Shown one piece after another: positions 1 to 10,215 of a stretch of 64,000 bases of DNA (position 1 is the stretch's first letter; every line of letters begins with the position of its first letter). Source of the DNA: Hygrophila difformis (Eukaryota > Streptophyta > Magnoliopsida > Lamiales > Acanthaceae); contig JAOANR010000005.1 of assembly GCA_030278955.1 (NCBI GenBank), forward strand, positions 32,913,849 through 32,977,848. The letters are read 5' to 3'. Under the pieces are notes generated by a model. It saw nothing but the letters and a program-made list of their open reading frames with translations, was not told the DNA's origin and did not search any database. A program made the translations under genes and the position numbers.

Positions 1-33
1 TTATATTGGCAACTAAATCTTTCCATTGATTAA

Positions 34-983
34 TCTATACTATAATAAATCCTGGAAGCATATTTTATTGTGTTGACTATATTACCCTTTTAAGTTATAA
101 TTAATCTATTTATAAAAATTATATGTTATGGGTTAAAATAGTAATTTTACCTCAAAGATATGCATATCTTTCATAAAGATACATATCAAAGGTTTAGAAA
201 GTAAAATCATTTCATCCTAAAATTTTATGACCGTAGGATTGAAAATATGTTAATCTCCACCATTTATTCCTAATATTAAATAAATTTTGAAACCACAATT
301 TTATTGTGATACCTATATTGCCCTTTTAAGTCATCATTATTTTTCTTTATAAATATTTATATATTACGGGTTTAAACAGTAAAGAAAATACTTAACAAAA
401 TTTTAAATAAATATACTGTATATACTATTTTGACTAAAAATATTTAGGAGTATTAGAATTTAAATTTTTATTGTAAATTGTTTTCTGAAAAATTACATAT
501 TATACATAAAATAAAAAAAAAGTATTTCATGAGTAATAAAAATTCAATATACTATTTTATGTACAAAAAAATTAATGTCATTAATCTACATGCATAATTT
601 TTAATACTACCTTTGTTCCTTTTGTATAAATATAATATATATCATCAACATATTTTTGCGGGTAATTAAAGTCAATTAGAAAGACGAAAGTTTTAAAGTA
701 CTGAATCGATTTAATTATACATATAATATTTATAATAGTAGGGGTGGTAATCATGGATTAGTTTTTCTATTTATATTTTATTTGCATAAAAAATTAAATT
801 ATAATGTGGTATATGTATTATGAAAAAAAATAAAAATTTATTTCTTCTATCATTTATGAAAAAGATAATAGAAATTATATTTTATTAAAAATATTGTTTC
901 ATAAATACCCTAAAATAATAATATCTATCATTTTATATTTAAAAAATTAATACCCGTGCGCGGAGCGCGGGTCAAAAATCTAG
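34..983 (+). mobile_element. Non-autonomous Helitron, about 950 bp
   Basis: The left end begins with TC in the context TCTATACTATAATAAA, a typical 5' terminus of plant Helitrons, and the right end is CTAG at 980-983. A GC-rich hairpin sits just before it (952-972, 8-bp stem with one G.T wobble and a 5-nt loop), about 8 nt from the CTAG. The element lies between A (33) and T (984), as expected for Helitron insertion without target duplication. No Rep/helicase ORF is present, so it depends on a helper. The interior is AT-rich and contains a partial internal duplication (around 73-150 and 310-385 share a stretch beginning CTATATT(A/G)CCCTTTTAAGT). Ends are seen directly; family assignment is established knowledge of Helitron termini. 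Confidence 0.85.
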
Positions 984-1002
984 TACATAAGTAAATGGTC
1001 AA

Positions 1003-1360
1003 AGGAGGATATGATCAATGGAATTAAGTAAATTACCCCATAAATACAGGATAATTAATGTAATAATTAATGTTTGCAATGATTATATTGATTTGAACAA
1101 TTATAAGAAAGGACTATTAATGTAATAAATTATCGTAAATGAGCAAAGATTATGTGGTAATTGTTTTTCATGGATTATTTTGATTATATAGATTAAATTG
1201 ATTTCCATTGTTATATTGATTTCCATTGGATAAAAAAAAATAAAATGTTGACTGTAGATAATGAAATGATTATGAAAAGAGCAAAAAATAATCGTAAACG
1301 AGGAGATGATCAATGGAAATGAATAAATTACACCATAAATAAAGGATAACTAATGTAATT
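1003..1360. repeat. AT-rich DNA with a spaced direct repeat
   Basis: Two similar blocks of about 60 bp (about 1003-1065 and 1299-1360) share GATCAATGGAA and a following CATAAATA-AGGATAA-TAATG pattern. They are separated by about 235 bp of AT-rich sequence. No coding potential is visible between the Helitron and the LTR fragment at 1482. It may be an old tandem duplication or the edge of an unrecognised element. Confidence 0.4.
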
Positions 1361-1481
1361 TAGCCCTTTAACTATTACTATAATTTTTACGAATACAATA
1401 TTTTATCTGTTTGTGGTAAATAATGAATCTATATTAGGAATCATTTGTGGTAAATATATCCGTGTTTTAGAATTGTTTTGA

Positions 1482-1626
1482 TAGCTTCGGCCGATCTCTT
1501 CGGCTCTGGGGCTTGGGCTTTTCCTAATTCTTTCTTCCCCTTTTCCCCAACTCATTATTCCCTTTTTTTCCCTTGCCCCAATCGTCTGGCCCAAACTCGG
1601 CTTATTAGTTTTTCTCGGCCACAACA
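1482..1626 (-). repeat. 3' LTR fragment of Tat-like element B1
   Basis: This stretch matches the inner end of the B-family LTRs at 10060-10215 and 27500-27634: a 'cttcggccgatctcttcgg' block, a pyrimidine-rich middle and the terminal GGCCACAACA. Read on the minus strand it is the first 145 bp of an LTR starting TGTTGTGGCC. The rest of the LTR to the left is missing: similarity stops abruptly near 1481. The fragment is followed on the + strand by the complement of the polypurine tract, as expected for a 3' LTR of a minus-strand element. Confidence 0.75.
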
Positions 1627-1811
1627 GATGCCCTCCTTACTTGGGCTAATTTTTCGGGTAGAAGTAGCCCAAGTAATTGGTTATGTATCTCATTGACGGT
1701 TAACACTTTCTCCAAAAAATCCGGTCATCATTGTCTCCCGTATCCCGTGATTTGTCATCATCACACCGTCTTTTCCCGTTATCCACCTTCAAGTAACCGC
1801 TTCTTTATATA
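1627..1811 (-). other. Polypurine tract and 3' UTR remnant of B1
   Basis: Directly beside the LTR fragment the + strand reads gatgccctccttac, which on the minus strand is the purine-rich tract that primes plus-strand DNA synthesis next to the 3' LTR. The same tract abuts the LTR of B2 at 27635. Further on, scattered similarity to 27660-27800 (for example the ATCCGGTCA and CCGTCTTTTC blocks) shows that a little B-family 3' UTR survives before the Athila-like element begins. Confidence 0.6.
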
Positions 1812-3200
1812 TGCTAGATATTGTGAATATTTTGCATATATTTTGGAATTATTTTGAATATTAAAATCATATAAATACTCCTAATTGTGGAATTTTGTTG
1901 TTGTGAATAGGTTTCAAGGCATTTGATATAAAGCTACTCATTGTGAATGGCCACGCCCAAATGGATGGGGACTTGCTGAAAATTGATGGGAACCAGCTGG
2001 AAGTTATTAAAATTTACAAGAAGATCCATGGGTGAAAAATAGAAGATTCAAGAAAGGTTGAGCACAAATTGGCAAAAGGAAGTTACAAGATATGTCTTGG
2101 AGAGAAAGAAAGGAAATAAAATCTGGAGATTTGGAAAAGATACAGGAGAGATCGTGGAGAGCAGAAAAAGAATCAGTCTTTTCCTTTTCGTAGGAAGAAA
2201 CCGACATCACACGACATTCATCATCAATCTCCCATAATCTCATCCATCGGAGCAACAGAAAATTGGAGAACAACAGCCTGTAGTCCTTCAATTCCAAGCC
2301 AGACTTTGGTTCTTCCAGCTTGGAGTCTTCTTTCTTGGTGAATTCTGCCAATTCCGGAGTTGTTTTGATATGCTAACTTTGATGGAATTTGTTGTGGTTT
2401 TTACGGATTGTGAGTATTGTTTTGTCTAGCTTTGGTTTGAATTGAATTTTGGATATGGATTTGTGAGACTTTGGTACTGTTTTGAATTGAATGTTCATTG
2501 GTAATGAGTATTTCTAATTTCTCTAATTTGCGGGTCTAGAATTCTTGAATTGATATTGTGGCCAGATATTAATTTAGGGATTCGTTGCTATATTGAAATT
2601 CTTCATCCGGAAATGTGTTGAGTTTTAATTGGAGTAGCAAACTACGGCAGACACTCTAGTGGGAGATTAGAATCAATTTTGAACATTGCCTCGTAGGATT
2701 GATGTTAAATTGAATTGGGCTTTTCTAGTTCTTAATGCTGTCGAATTAGTAAATCTTATGGTCGTACCTAGGGTTCTCATTCAATTAGGGAATTAGCTAA
2801 TGGTCGTACCTTGGCTAACGAATAAGTAAGGAAAAGTTGGTTATCAACCGTGTTGATTTAACTATAACCAATTTATTCATTAAAACCAATGAATGTTAAT
2901 TTTAGTTGATGAACAAATTCATTATCCTTGATGAAATTCATTCCAAAGCTAGATCTCTTGCATATTTGAAGTTGGAAATTTGTCTACAGTTATTTAGTTT
3001 TCTTTATTTTTGTTTCTTTTGTTAGAATTAGGTGCAAGTCAAATCCCCCCTCTAAATATCTATATATATTATACAAATAACCAATTTACTGAATCCTTCA
3101 TCGCAATCCCTTGGGAGATGACCCTACTCACCATTACATTACATTTTGGTTTGTGGCGTAGGATTAATATTTATTTTTGCAGCTATGAGACAGGCTAGCA
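1812..3200 (+). repeat. 5' LTR of element A, left edge approximate
   Basis: The stretch ends ...CTAGCA five bases before the primer-binding site. It holds features usual in Athila/Tat LTRs, such as the twin 'atggtcgtacc' phrases around 2758-2815 and 'aatcccttgggagatgaccc' near the end (about 3105-3124). No second copy exists in the window, so the start (TG at 1812) is only a candidate; anywhere from 1800 to 1960 is possible. Small ORFs inside have no protein similarity I recognise. Confidence 0.5.
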
Positions 3201-3205
3201 ATTTT

Positions 3206-3223
3206 TGGCGCCATTGTCGGGGA
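3206..3223 (+). other. Primer-binding site, tRNA-Asp type
   Basis: TGGCGCCATTGTCGGGGA matches the complement of the plant tRNA-Asp 3' end (TGGCGCCGTTGCCGGGGA) at 16 of 18 positions. It sits right after the LTR, where minus-strand DNA synthesis is primed. The same, perfect, sequence is found in the unrelated E1 element on the other strand. Confidence 0.8.
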
Positions 3224-3306
3224 TCGCCAGAAAGGATCATCATTATTTTGGTTATTTCCATATTATTTATTATTATATTTTATTATTTGTCTCTGCTTAC
3301 TTGTTT

Positions 3307-4975
3307 ATGCCTCGAACAGAGTGTGGTGCTGAAAAAAACTTTGACACTGAAATTGAGAAGACCGCTCGTCGTTTGAGGAAGGAAGCCAAGGATCGCAGAA
3401 GAGCAGAGAAAGCAGCCGTTCTGTCACCACTGATTGGCTTAGCAATTCAAATTGCAGAGGATTCTAGTTCATCCGACTCTGAGGATAGTAAGGAACTAGA
3501 GGAGAAAGTTTACATCCCTCCAGCACCAATGGCTCGACAGCGGACTCGTAGGGACCTAGCTGCTCCGGATTTAACTCAACAACCTCTTTGTATCACTTTT
3601 CCTACTGTAGCCGATAATACGGCATCCGTGCTTAAAATTGGACTGATACATTTATTACCTACTTTTCATGGTCTTTCAGGTGAGGAACCACATAAACATT
3701 TGCAGGAGTTCGATGTGGTATGCACCAGTATGAAACATGCTGGAGTTACTGAGGATCAAATCAAGCTGAGAGCTTTTCCCTTTTCGCTGAAGGATGCTGC
3801 TAAAGATTGGCTCTTTAATATTCCAACAGGAAGTATCACCACCTGGACTGAAATGAAACGCAAGTTCCTAGAGAGATTCTCCCAGCATCTAGAGCTGCTA
3901 ATATGCGTAAGGAAATATGTGGTATTAAACACGCATCAGGTGAAACTCTTTATGAGTATTGGGATAGATTTAACAAACTGATTGCTAGATGCCCACAACA
4001 TCAAATTCCTGAGCAGCTTTTAATTCAATATTTCTATGAAGGACTAACTTCTATTGACAGGAGAATTATTGACGCTGCTTGTGGAGGTGCCCTGATGAAC
4101 AAGACACCTCGGGAGGCTTGGGAATTGCTCAATGACATGGCAATGAACTCCCAACGGTCTGGACCAGAGATGTTGTGGCAGTCAAGGAAGCAACTGAGGT
4201 AAATTCTTCCATACACCAACAATTGAATGAACTGACTGCTTTGGTGCGTAAACTTGCTGTAGGCACTGTTCTTGTGAAGGTATGCGGGATTTGCAATGGC
4301 AATGATCATCCCACTGACGCTTGTCCCACATTGTCTGGGGAGGTTGAGGTTAATTCAGCTGGATTTGTGCAAAGGAATTATGATCCATTCTCTAACACGT
4401 ATAATTCGGGATGGAGGGATCATCCCATTTTACGCTATGGAAATCAACAGGCTCCTGCACAACAACCACCAGGCAATTCCCCTGCTCCAGGAAATTCCTT
4501 GCATGATATGGTAAAATCTATTGCTTCTAGTGTTTTGCAGTTTCAGCAGGAAACTAGGACAAGTGTGAAGAACCTGGAGGATCAAATGGCTCAAGTCATG
4601 GTTGAACTTCCAGAGTCCAAAGAAAAAGAAAGAGGCAAGCTACCAGCTCAAACATATAACAACCCAAGAGGTGTTAATGCTATAACATTGCGAAGTGAAA
4701 AAGAGCCGGCAGAGCCTAGAGTTGTTACCTCAAAGGAGAAGGATGATGAAGAGATTGAAAGGGAGATAGAGAAAGAAGCCAAAAAGTCTACTGAACAAGT
4801 ACTTTCTAACCCCCATGCTCAATCTAGTACTAAAGTAGCTCCATTTTCTCACAGGTTGGCGAAACCTAACAAGAGTGACAAATACAAGGATATCATGGAG
4901 GTGTTTAAGAAGGTTGAGCTGAGCATACCACTGCTGGATGCCATCAAACAAATCCTCCGTTATGCAAGTTCCTGA
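3307..4975 (+). pseudogene. gag: Athila-type gag, broken by frameshifts
   Basis: Gag forms the cytoplasmic virus-like particle. The likely start is ATG 3307 (peptide MPRTECG...), after the primer site; the longer frame from 3205 would begin inside that site. The first frame has an acidic serine-rich segment, then the gag core with FPFSLKDAAKDW. Translation moves to a second frame near 3890 (KEICGIKHASGETLYEYW, IQYFYEGL, AACGGALMNKTP) and a third near 4185. The third frame carries a partial zinc knuckle, CGICNGNDHPTDACP, and a lysine/glutamate-rich tail. A further shift near 4950 separates gag from the protease frame at 5047. The domain order and motifs are typical of the Athila clade; at least three frameshifts make it non-functional. 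Each shift is seen directly in frame changes without large gaps. Confidence 0.85.
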
Positions 4976-5046
4976 AAGAGCTATGCACTAACAAACAAAA
5001 GCTGAGAGGGGATGAGAAAGTACTAGCTGGAGAGAACGTTTCCGCC

Positions 5047-5817
5047 ATGCTTCAAAGAAAACTACCACAGAAATGCGGAGACCCAGGTATGTTTGTAGTT
5101 CCTTGTAAGATAGGGAAGATTGAGCTAAAAAGAGCCATGTTAGATTTAGGAGCAACCATTAATGTTATGCCTAAGTCTATCTTTAATGCTCTTAATATTG
5201 GCCCATTGAAAGAAACTGGGATAATTATTCAACTTGCAGATAGGACCTATGCTTACCCCGAGGGTATGGTTGAGGATGTCTTAGTGCAAGTCAATGAACT
5301 AATATTCCCAGTTGATTTCTATATTCTTGACATGCATGATGAGAATTCGCCTAACCCTTCACCTATTTTACTTGGGAGACCATTTATGAGCACATCTCAA
5401 ACTAAAATTGATGTTAAACAAGGGACATTAACAATGGAATTTGACGGTGTGAGTGTTAAGTTCAATATTTTTGATAATGTGAACCCTGTGGAATCTCACT
5501 CTGTATATAGTGTAGATGCTCTTAATCAAAATATGCAGGGAGTGTGGAATGAGCAAGGGAATGACACGGTGTGCAAAGCAAAAGGTGGAGTTTTTAATGA
5601 TCCACCACTTTTAGATAAAAATGGTAGGAGAGTTTGTCTTTCTCATTCATTGTTCGATCAAGGTAAGTATTGCTCTTGTGGGGTTGGTCCATTTTCTATT
5701 GCTAATGTTGATTATTTTGATGAAATGGCCATCCAAAGCTCCGCCATGGACAAAGTGGTTGTAAATGGCTTCCAACTTAAGCCATATTACAAGGGAATTG
5801 AGAGGAAAAGATGTTGA
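5047..5817 (+). pseudogene. Athila-type protease fused in frame to an integrase tail
   Basis: The first about 150 residues are a retroviral-type aspartic protease: MLDLGATINVMP carries the catalytic motif (DLGA in place of DSGA, usual for Athila), LADRTYAYPEG and ILLGRPF follow in the normal order. The last about 15 residues, VNGFQLKPYYKG, resemble the extreme C-terminus of Athila integrases. Everything expected between (RT, RNase H, zinc finger, integrase core, over 2.5 kb) is missing, yet the frame stays open across the join. The protein could at most be a gag-processing enzyme with a foreign tail. Assignment of the protease is firm; the origin of the tail is an inference from a short motif. 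Confidence 0.75.
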
Positions 5818-6056
5818 GTTTATGACTTTAAGAAATCCCAATAGGGAAAATGTTAAGTTGGAAATTCGAAACTGTGTCTAGCCTAAGACGTAAAATAAAG
5901 ACGCTTCTTGGCAGGCAACCCAAGTGTTTTCATTTATTTCAATCTATGCTTGTGTGTTTTGTTTGTTGATATGAGTTCTAATGCTTGAATTTTTGGGATT
6001 TGGTGTAGGAACACAGGTTGGAGGAAGAGTAAAGTGAAATCTCCAAAAGGTGAATT

Positions 6057-6354
6057 GGGCGTGGGCACACAGACGTATTGAGAAGTTGGGCAGTGGTTTC
6101 GGACGAAAATTAGGTGTGGGCACGCTTAACTTGAATGACTTTAATGGATGCTAATGCCAATAGATGGAGTTAGGCATGGGTACGCGATGAATTTCAAATT
6201 TTGGACAGAAGAAAAATGAGTGAGTTGGGTGTGGGCACACCCAAGTTGTTAACTTGCTCATGGTGGTACCAAGTGAGCACCCTTTTGGGTGTGGGCACAC
6301 CATCACATTTTGAGTTTTGCAGAAAGAAAAGAGGGTATTTGGGTGTGGGCGCAC
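6057..6354 (+). repeat. Degenerate 57-bp minisatellite, six copies
   Basis: The motif GG(G/C)(G/A)TGGGCACAC recurs at 6057, 6112, 6172, 6227, 6287 and 6341, a spacing of 54-60 bp. The intervening sequence is only weakly conserved (a 'gagttggg' lead-in is the best shared part). It lies in the 3' spacer of element A, a region where tandem repeats are frequent in Athila/Tat elements. From 6388 to 6625 a C-rich stretch without recognised function follows. Confidence 0.65.
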
Positions 6355-6625
6355 CTAATTACTCCACAAGGGTTCTACCTAATAAACCCTAAACACAAGC
6401 CCAGGCCCACAAAAGCAAACCCCTACCTAAACTCCCATCCAGTTCACTTGCTCGTTTCTTCTCCCACACCCCGCCATCTATCCAGCCTCGCCGCCGCGCC
6501 GCCCACTTGCAACAGCGCCCGACCGCTGTCACTGCACTGCCTCTCTTCCCTCTCTCGTCGTCTCTCTCTCCCTCGCTGCATGCTCCAGCAACCACCGACA
6601 TCCGTCCACTGTCCAGCCGCTTCTC

Positions 6626-7736
6626 CATCGACGTACATTCTCCTTAACGGCCTCCAATTAACCCAACCCTTTACATACAAGGGCCTCACATGTTGAGACA
6701 TTTTTGTGATAGGAGGCAGAATGGTGCTCGGGTGAGCATCTGGGACGAACGCCTTGTGCCCTTCTTCTAAAGTCTTCTCAACTTTGGCCTCTGGCCGAAT
6801 TGCTTCCAACTTGGCGAAGCAGAAGTCAACCACGGGCTCTTCTTCGCCGAAATATTTCCCTTCCTTTTGACAGAATACCACTGCTGGTTCTGTGTCGGAC
6901 TAGTATTCCTCATTATTTGTCGCCGTGATGCCTACCATGCTAGCACTGGATGCGAAGTCAAATTTGAATTGACCAATTGAAAGAGTTTCAGTATTCGGGA
7001 CAATGGATGTTTTTAGTTTCCATTCCCTTGTTCGGACTGGTTTAGGCTTCCACTCTTCTTCTACCTCTATTAGATCATCGTTGGCCCGAACTTCTTTCTA
7101 TTTTGACTGAAACTCAGCTTTTTGTTTCAACCGATCTTCATTGTTCCCCTTATCCACTTTTTGCTTCATGCCTTCGGCTGACTTGATACCAGCCGAAAAC
7201 ATTTTAGTTAACATTCTTCCCCCAGAAAAAGAACCATAATTTGGGAAGTCTTCTTCCATGTGCATCATTTCATATTCCTCTTCAGTTGCGGCCGCCTTTT
7301 GCCGCTGCATTATTCTTTTAAATGTACGATACAATCCCTTCCCTACAGGGATAAACGTATCATTTTCCCTCCGAGTCGGAGTCTCAAATCGGCTTCGGCC
7401 GAAGTACCCTCCTTTCAGAGAATTCTGTACCCATTGACCAACCTGAGTTTTAGTAGGTGGTCTCCTAAGCCTCTTTATTGCCGGAGATACAGCTTCATCG
7501 GGGACTGCAATCTGTATTATAGTTTTCTCGTTCTTTCTGTCGGCTGTTAAATTTATTTCCGAATCCCAACCATTGGTGATTATCTTCAGGGTCGGCTTCT
7601 CTTTTCCTTCTTCAAACTTCGACTTTCCCTCACCTTCTGACTGTTTGATCCACTCTTTAACCTCGTAGTGACCCAGTAGGTTAAAAACAACCAATACCTT
7701 TTCTTTCCCCTTCTGGGTGAACCCAATCGTCTCCAT
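6626..7736 (-). pseudogene. Tat-like protease region, truncated and broken
   Basis: The reading order is opposite to the coordinates. The frame from 7736 down gives a basic linker (KRLRRPPTKTQVGQWVQ, GGYFGRSRFETPTR) that lies between gag and protease in this family. A stop follows at 7098, and another frame from about 6881 gives VFCQKEGKYFGEEEPVVDF and RPLYVKGWVNWRPLRRMYVDG, the lead-in to the protease active site. The same peptides are present in B2 at 36853-37890, where the protease continues. B1 ends just after the VDG, so the catalytic loop and flap are lost. Stops at about 7098 and 6901 are seen directly. Confidence 0.75.
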
Positions 7737-7740
7737 GCTC

Positions 7741-9570
7741 CTGTCTTCATTTGACCCGATGGCTGTTCTCCTAGCCGATTGTGTACAGATCCCTTGCTAG
7801 TTGATGGCTGATCCCCCAGCCGATCGTGGGCATACTTCCTCTGGTCAGGATGTACCATCACCATATTAGCAACTGGGAATGAGTTCTTATCAGTAGCCAT
7901 TAATCTATCTGTGAATTTTAGTTTCCCATCATCAATGTGCTTCTGGACTATCTTTATAAATGTCCGCAGACCGCAGTGGTGTGGGTTGCAGATGCGTGAA
8001 ACCTACACCACCCAACATCCATTTGTTCCTTAGTCGGCTGCGGATGATTTCCCTTAAACTCAAAGAGTCCATTCTTCAAACAATAATCAAAGATTTTGTC
8101 CATCTGAGATAAATCAAACGTATAAAATCTTTGAGAATCATCCCTGGCTTCGCTTTCTTTCTCCTTCCCTCTTACTGGCCTAAGGGCTGGACAAGTCATA
8201 GACTTTTTGATCACTAACTCAGTCCTTGCCACCTCCGCTAGGGCGGGTACATCATCCATATTGAAATCTTCCCTAATCTCACACCTATCCAAAGATTCTA
8301 CGAAGAATGCAGCTGATTGAATTGGTTGAAATCTCCCGCTTTGACTTCGACTTGACTTGCAAGCCGCTTGTTTTGCCAAATACGTTACCATTCTTCTTGC
8401 TTCGGCTGTCAATTTGGCCACAATCCTTGGTCTTGTCACCATCAACCTATCCTTAATTGAAAACTTCAGATTCTGCTTCAGAATCTGGATATACTCATGC
8501 TCTGGCAACATCATCTTCATCTGATCATCTGATCTTTAAAAACATAAAACCTCTCCAAAAATTCATTAACAGTTTCTCCTGCCTTCTGCTTAGTGAAGGT
8601 TAAGTCTACTACAGACACCTCAGGGCTGGTATTATAGAATCGGTTATTAAACAACCTCTCCATTTCTGCCCAGGTGTTGACTGATCTGGTGGTAAATTAA
8701 TATACCACTCGAAAACTGGACCAGTAAGCGATAGGCTGAACAAAATCAACTTATGAAAATCACTCTGCGCTATTCTAGTGCACTGGCTGTAAATTGGCTG
8801 ATATGTTCTATCATTGATCTGCCGACTTCGCCTGAAAATGTGTTAAAATCAGGAACCTTGACTCCTCTAGGCAATAGATATTGCTCTTTTATGTAATCAG
8901 GGTAAGGCTTCCTATATATTGGCCGATTCTCCTGGCCAATCAGATTTCCGAACTGAGTTCGGATAATCTCCTCTATGAGTTCTCTATCCACCAACTGAGG
9001 TGGATTCTGCGGGGGTAGTGGAACGTTCGGTTGTACATACTGTTGTTGTATGACCGGAGCAGGTTGTTGTGCAACCAGTGGAGGTTGCGGTTGATAAGGT
9101 TGCTGCTCATATATGCCTTGTGGTGGATTGTATGGTCGTGGTCCTTGCCCTCCTGGCGACCGATAGGCCTGCTGGGGATAGTTTGGTTGGATGTACGCTG
9201 GATTTTGAGCCACAGGCGGTGGATTTGGAATCATCGGAGGTGGATTTTGCGCCGCATGTACATTCTGAGCTCCGAACGGATACATGTTCCTTGCAAGTTC
9301 GGCTCTAAACATTGCTCGCATTGCTGACAATATATTACCATCAATTTGCCGAATTGAGGTGGTAAACGCCGCTTCAACCATAAACTGAACGTGATCACGA
9401 AATCGCGAGGTCAGATAATCATGTGGAAACTCCTGAGCATTAAAATCCGCAGGATCTGTGAATCTTGGGGGAAAATCCCCTTGATTGGGCGTGCGTTCTT
9501 CATGAATTGGCGGCAAATCAGCTCTCGCCGCCGTATTAATCGCCAGAGTTGCATGTGGATCAACTGCCAT
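7741..9570 (-). pseudogene. gag: Tat-like gag of B1, broken
   Basis: The start is ATG 9570 (MAVDPHATLAINTAARADLP), placed directly after the primer site; the longer frame from 9642 would run into the LTR. Residues 1-260 have a proline/glutamine-rich stretch (around residues 120-200), followed by the capsid core (FGNLIGQENRPIYRKPYPDY, VKVPDFNTFSGEVGRS). The frame breaks near 8770; remnants of FSLSLTGPVFEWYINLP lie at about 8690-8750. It resumes at 8520-7954 with RLMVTRPRIVAKLTAEARR, FYTFDLSQMDKIFDYCLKNG and a WCRFHASATHTT region like the modified zinc-binding part of Tat gags. A third piece (7900-7741) gives NSFPVANMVMVHPDQR. At least two disruptions inactivate it. Confidence 0.8.
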
Positions 9571-9580
9571 TGTAAGTATG

Positions 9581-9600
9581 TGTCCCACTGGGCGTGCTAC
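9581..9600 (-). other. Primer-binding site candidate of B1
   Basis: On the minus strand the bases right after the LTR read GTAGCACGCCCAGTGGGACA. The equivalent in B2 is GTGCCACGCCCAGTGGGACA. The two together fit a site of the form TGGCACGCCCAGTGGGAC two bases from the LTR, each copy with a change. I cannot name the tRNA with certainty. Confidence 0.55.
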
Positions 9601-10215
9601 TGTTTGGCTGTTGGTACAAGCCAAGGACCTTTTTCTCCTCAAGGGAGGCTACCGAAAAAGGATCAAACCGATTAAGGGTCCGGAATTAGTTAATGCGCCC
9701 AAAACTTGACTGATTATCACTTGAATTCCAATGGAAAAATGAAACAAAATGGAAATCTACCGGTTGCTAAGAAACAACAGCGGATTTTCCTCAACTAGCT
9801 ACCAAAACTACCGGTTGTTAAGGAACAACGATTGTTTTTGGAAAAAGTAACTGATACAACTAGGCTAAAATCTAATAAAGCTCGTAAAAGAAAGCAATAA
9901 AAGATGCAATGAAGTAAATTGACATAAAGGAATTAGGGATTGGATTGGTCTCTCTTGATTCTGTGCTCGGCATCCCCTATTTATAGCCGGAGCTTGATAA
10001 CCGCTCCCTAACTGTTTCTCGAACCGATTGGTACTCCTCCCCTTTCGGCTGATTTTGCTTTTGCTAGCTTCGGCTGATCTCTTCGGCTCTGGGCTTGGGC
10101 TTTTCCTAATTCTTTCTTCCCCTTTTTTCCAACTCATTATTCCCTTTTTTTTTTTTTTCCCTTGGCCCAATTATTTGGCCCAAACTCGGTCCATTAGTTT
10201 TTTTCGGCCACAACA
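9601..10215 (-). repeat. 5' LTR of B1 with TATA box
   Basis: The repeat is 615 bp, starting TGTTTGGCTG and ending GGCCACAACA on the + strand, so TGTTGTGGCC...AGCCAAACA in element orientation. Its ends were set by comparison with 27025-27634 and 56489-57086. A TATAAATAGGGG box on the minus strand (complement at 9974-9985) is a likely core promoter for element transcription; it is conserved in the B2 right LTR and damaged in the B2 left LTR. A T-rich run lies at about 10147-10160. Confidence 0.85.

Larger units (their letters stand above)
1812..6625 (+). mobile_element. Athila-like Ty3/gypsy element A, internally deleted, no 3' LTR found
   Basis: The order on + is 5' LTR, tRNA-Asp primer site, gag, protease, a short integrase C-terminus and a 3' spacer. 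Reverse transcriptase, RNase H and the integrase core are absent. The spacer at about 5900-5925 has the 'cttcttggcaggcaaccc' motif that I associate with the region after integrase in Athila elements. The right edge is abrupt at about 6626, where B-family protease sequence starts in antisense; no second LTR was seen. The left edge is approximate. A reasonable history is insertion into B1 followed by deletions, but target duplications cannot be shown. Confidence 0.7.
6626..10215 (-). mobile_element. Tat-like Ty3/gypsy element B1, 5' half
   Basis: On the minus strand this holds the 5' LTR (9601-10215), primer site, gag and the start of the protease region. It stops at 6626 in the middle of the protease, exactly where similarity to B2 at about 37360 is cut. 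With the LTR scrap at 1482-1626 it suggests one copy that lost its RT, RNase H, integrase and 3' UTR. The flank after the right LTR is gtcgc; its partner duplication is not preserved because the left LTR is truncated. B1 and B2 clearly belong to one family but differ at many sites. Confidence 0.8.

Noticed and set aside
2007..2351. 114-codon minus frame in the LTR of A
   Set aside because: No motif, opposite to the element, within an LTR; chance frame more likely.
6289..6696. 135-codon + frame and 145-codon minus frame around 6289-6881
   Set aside because: Each joins the C-rich spacer of A to B1 protease sequence across the element junction, so neither is one gene; only the B1 part is real coding remnant.
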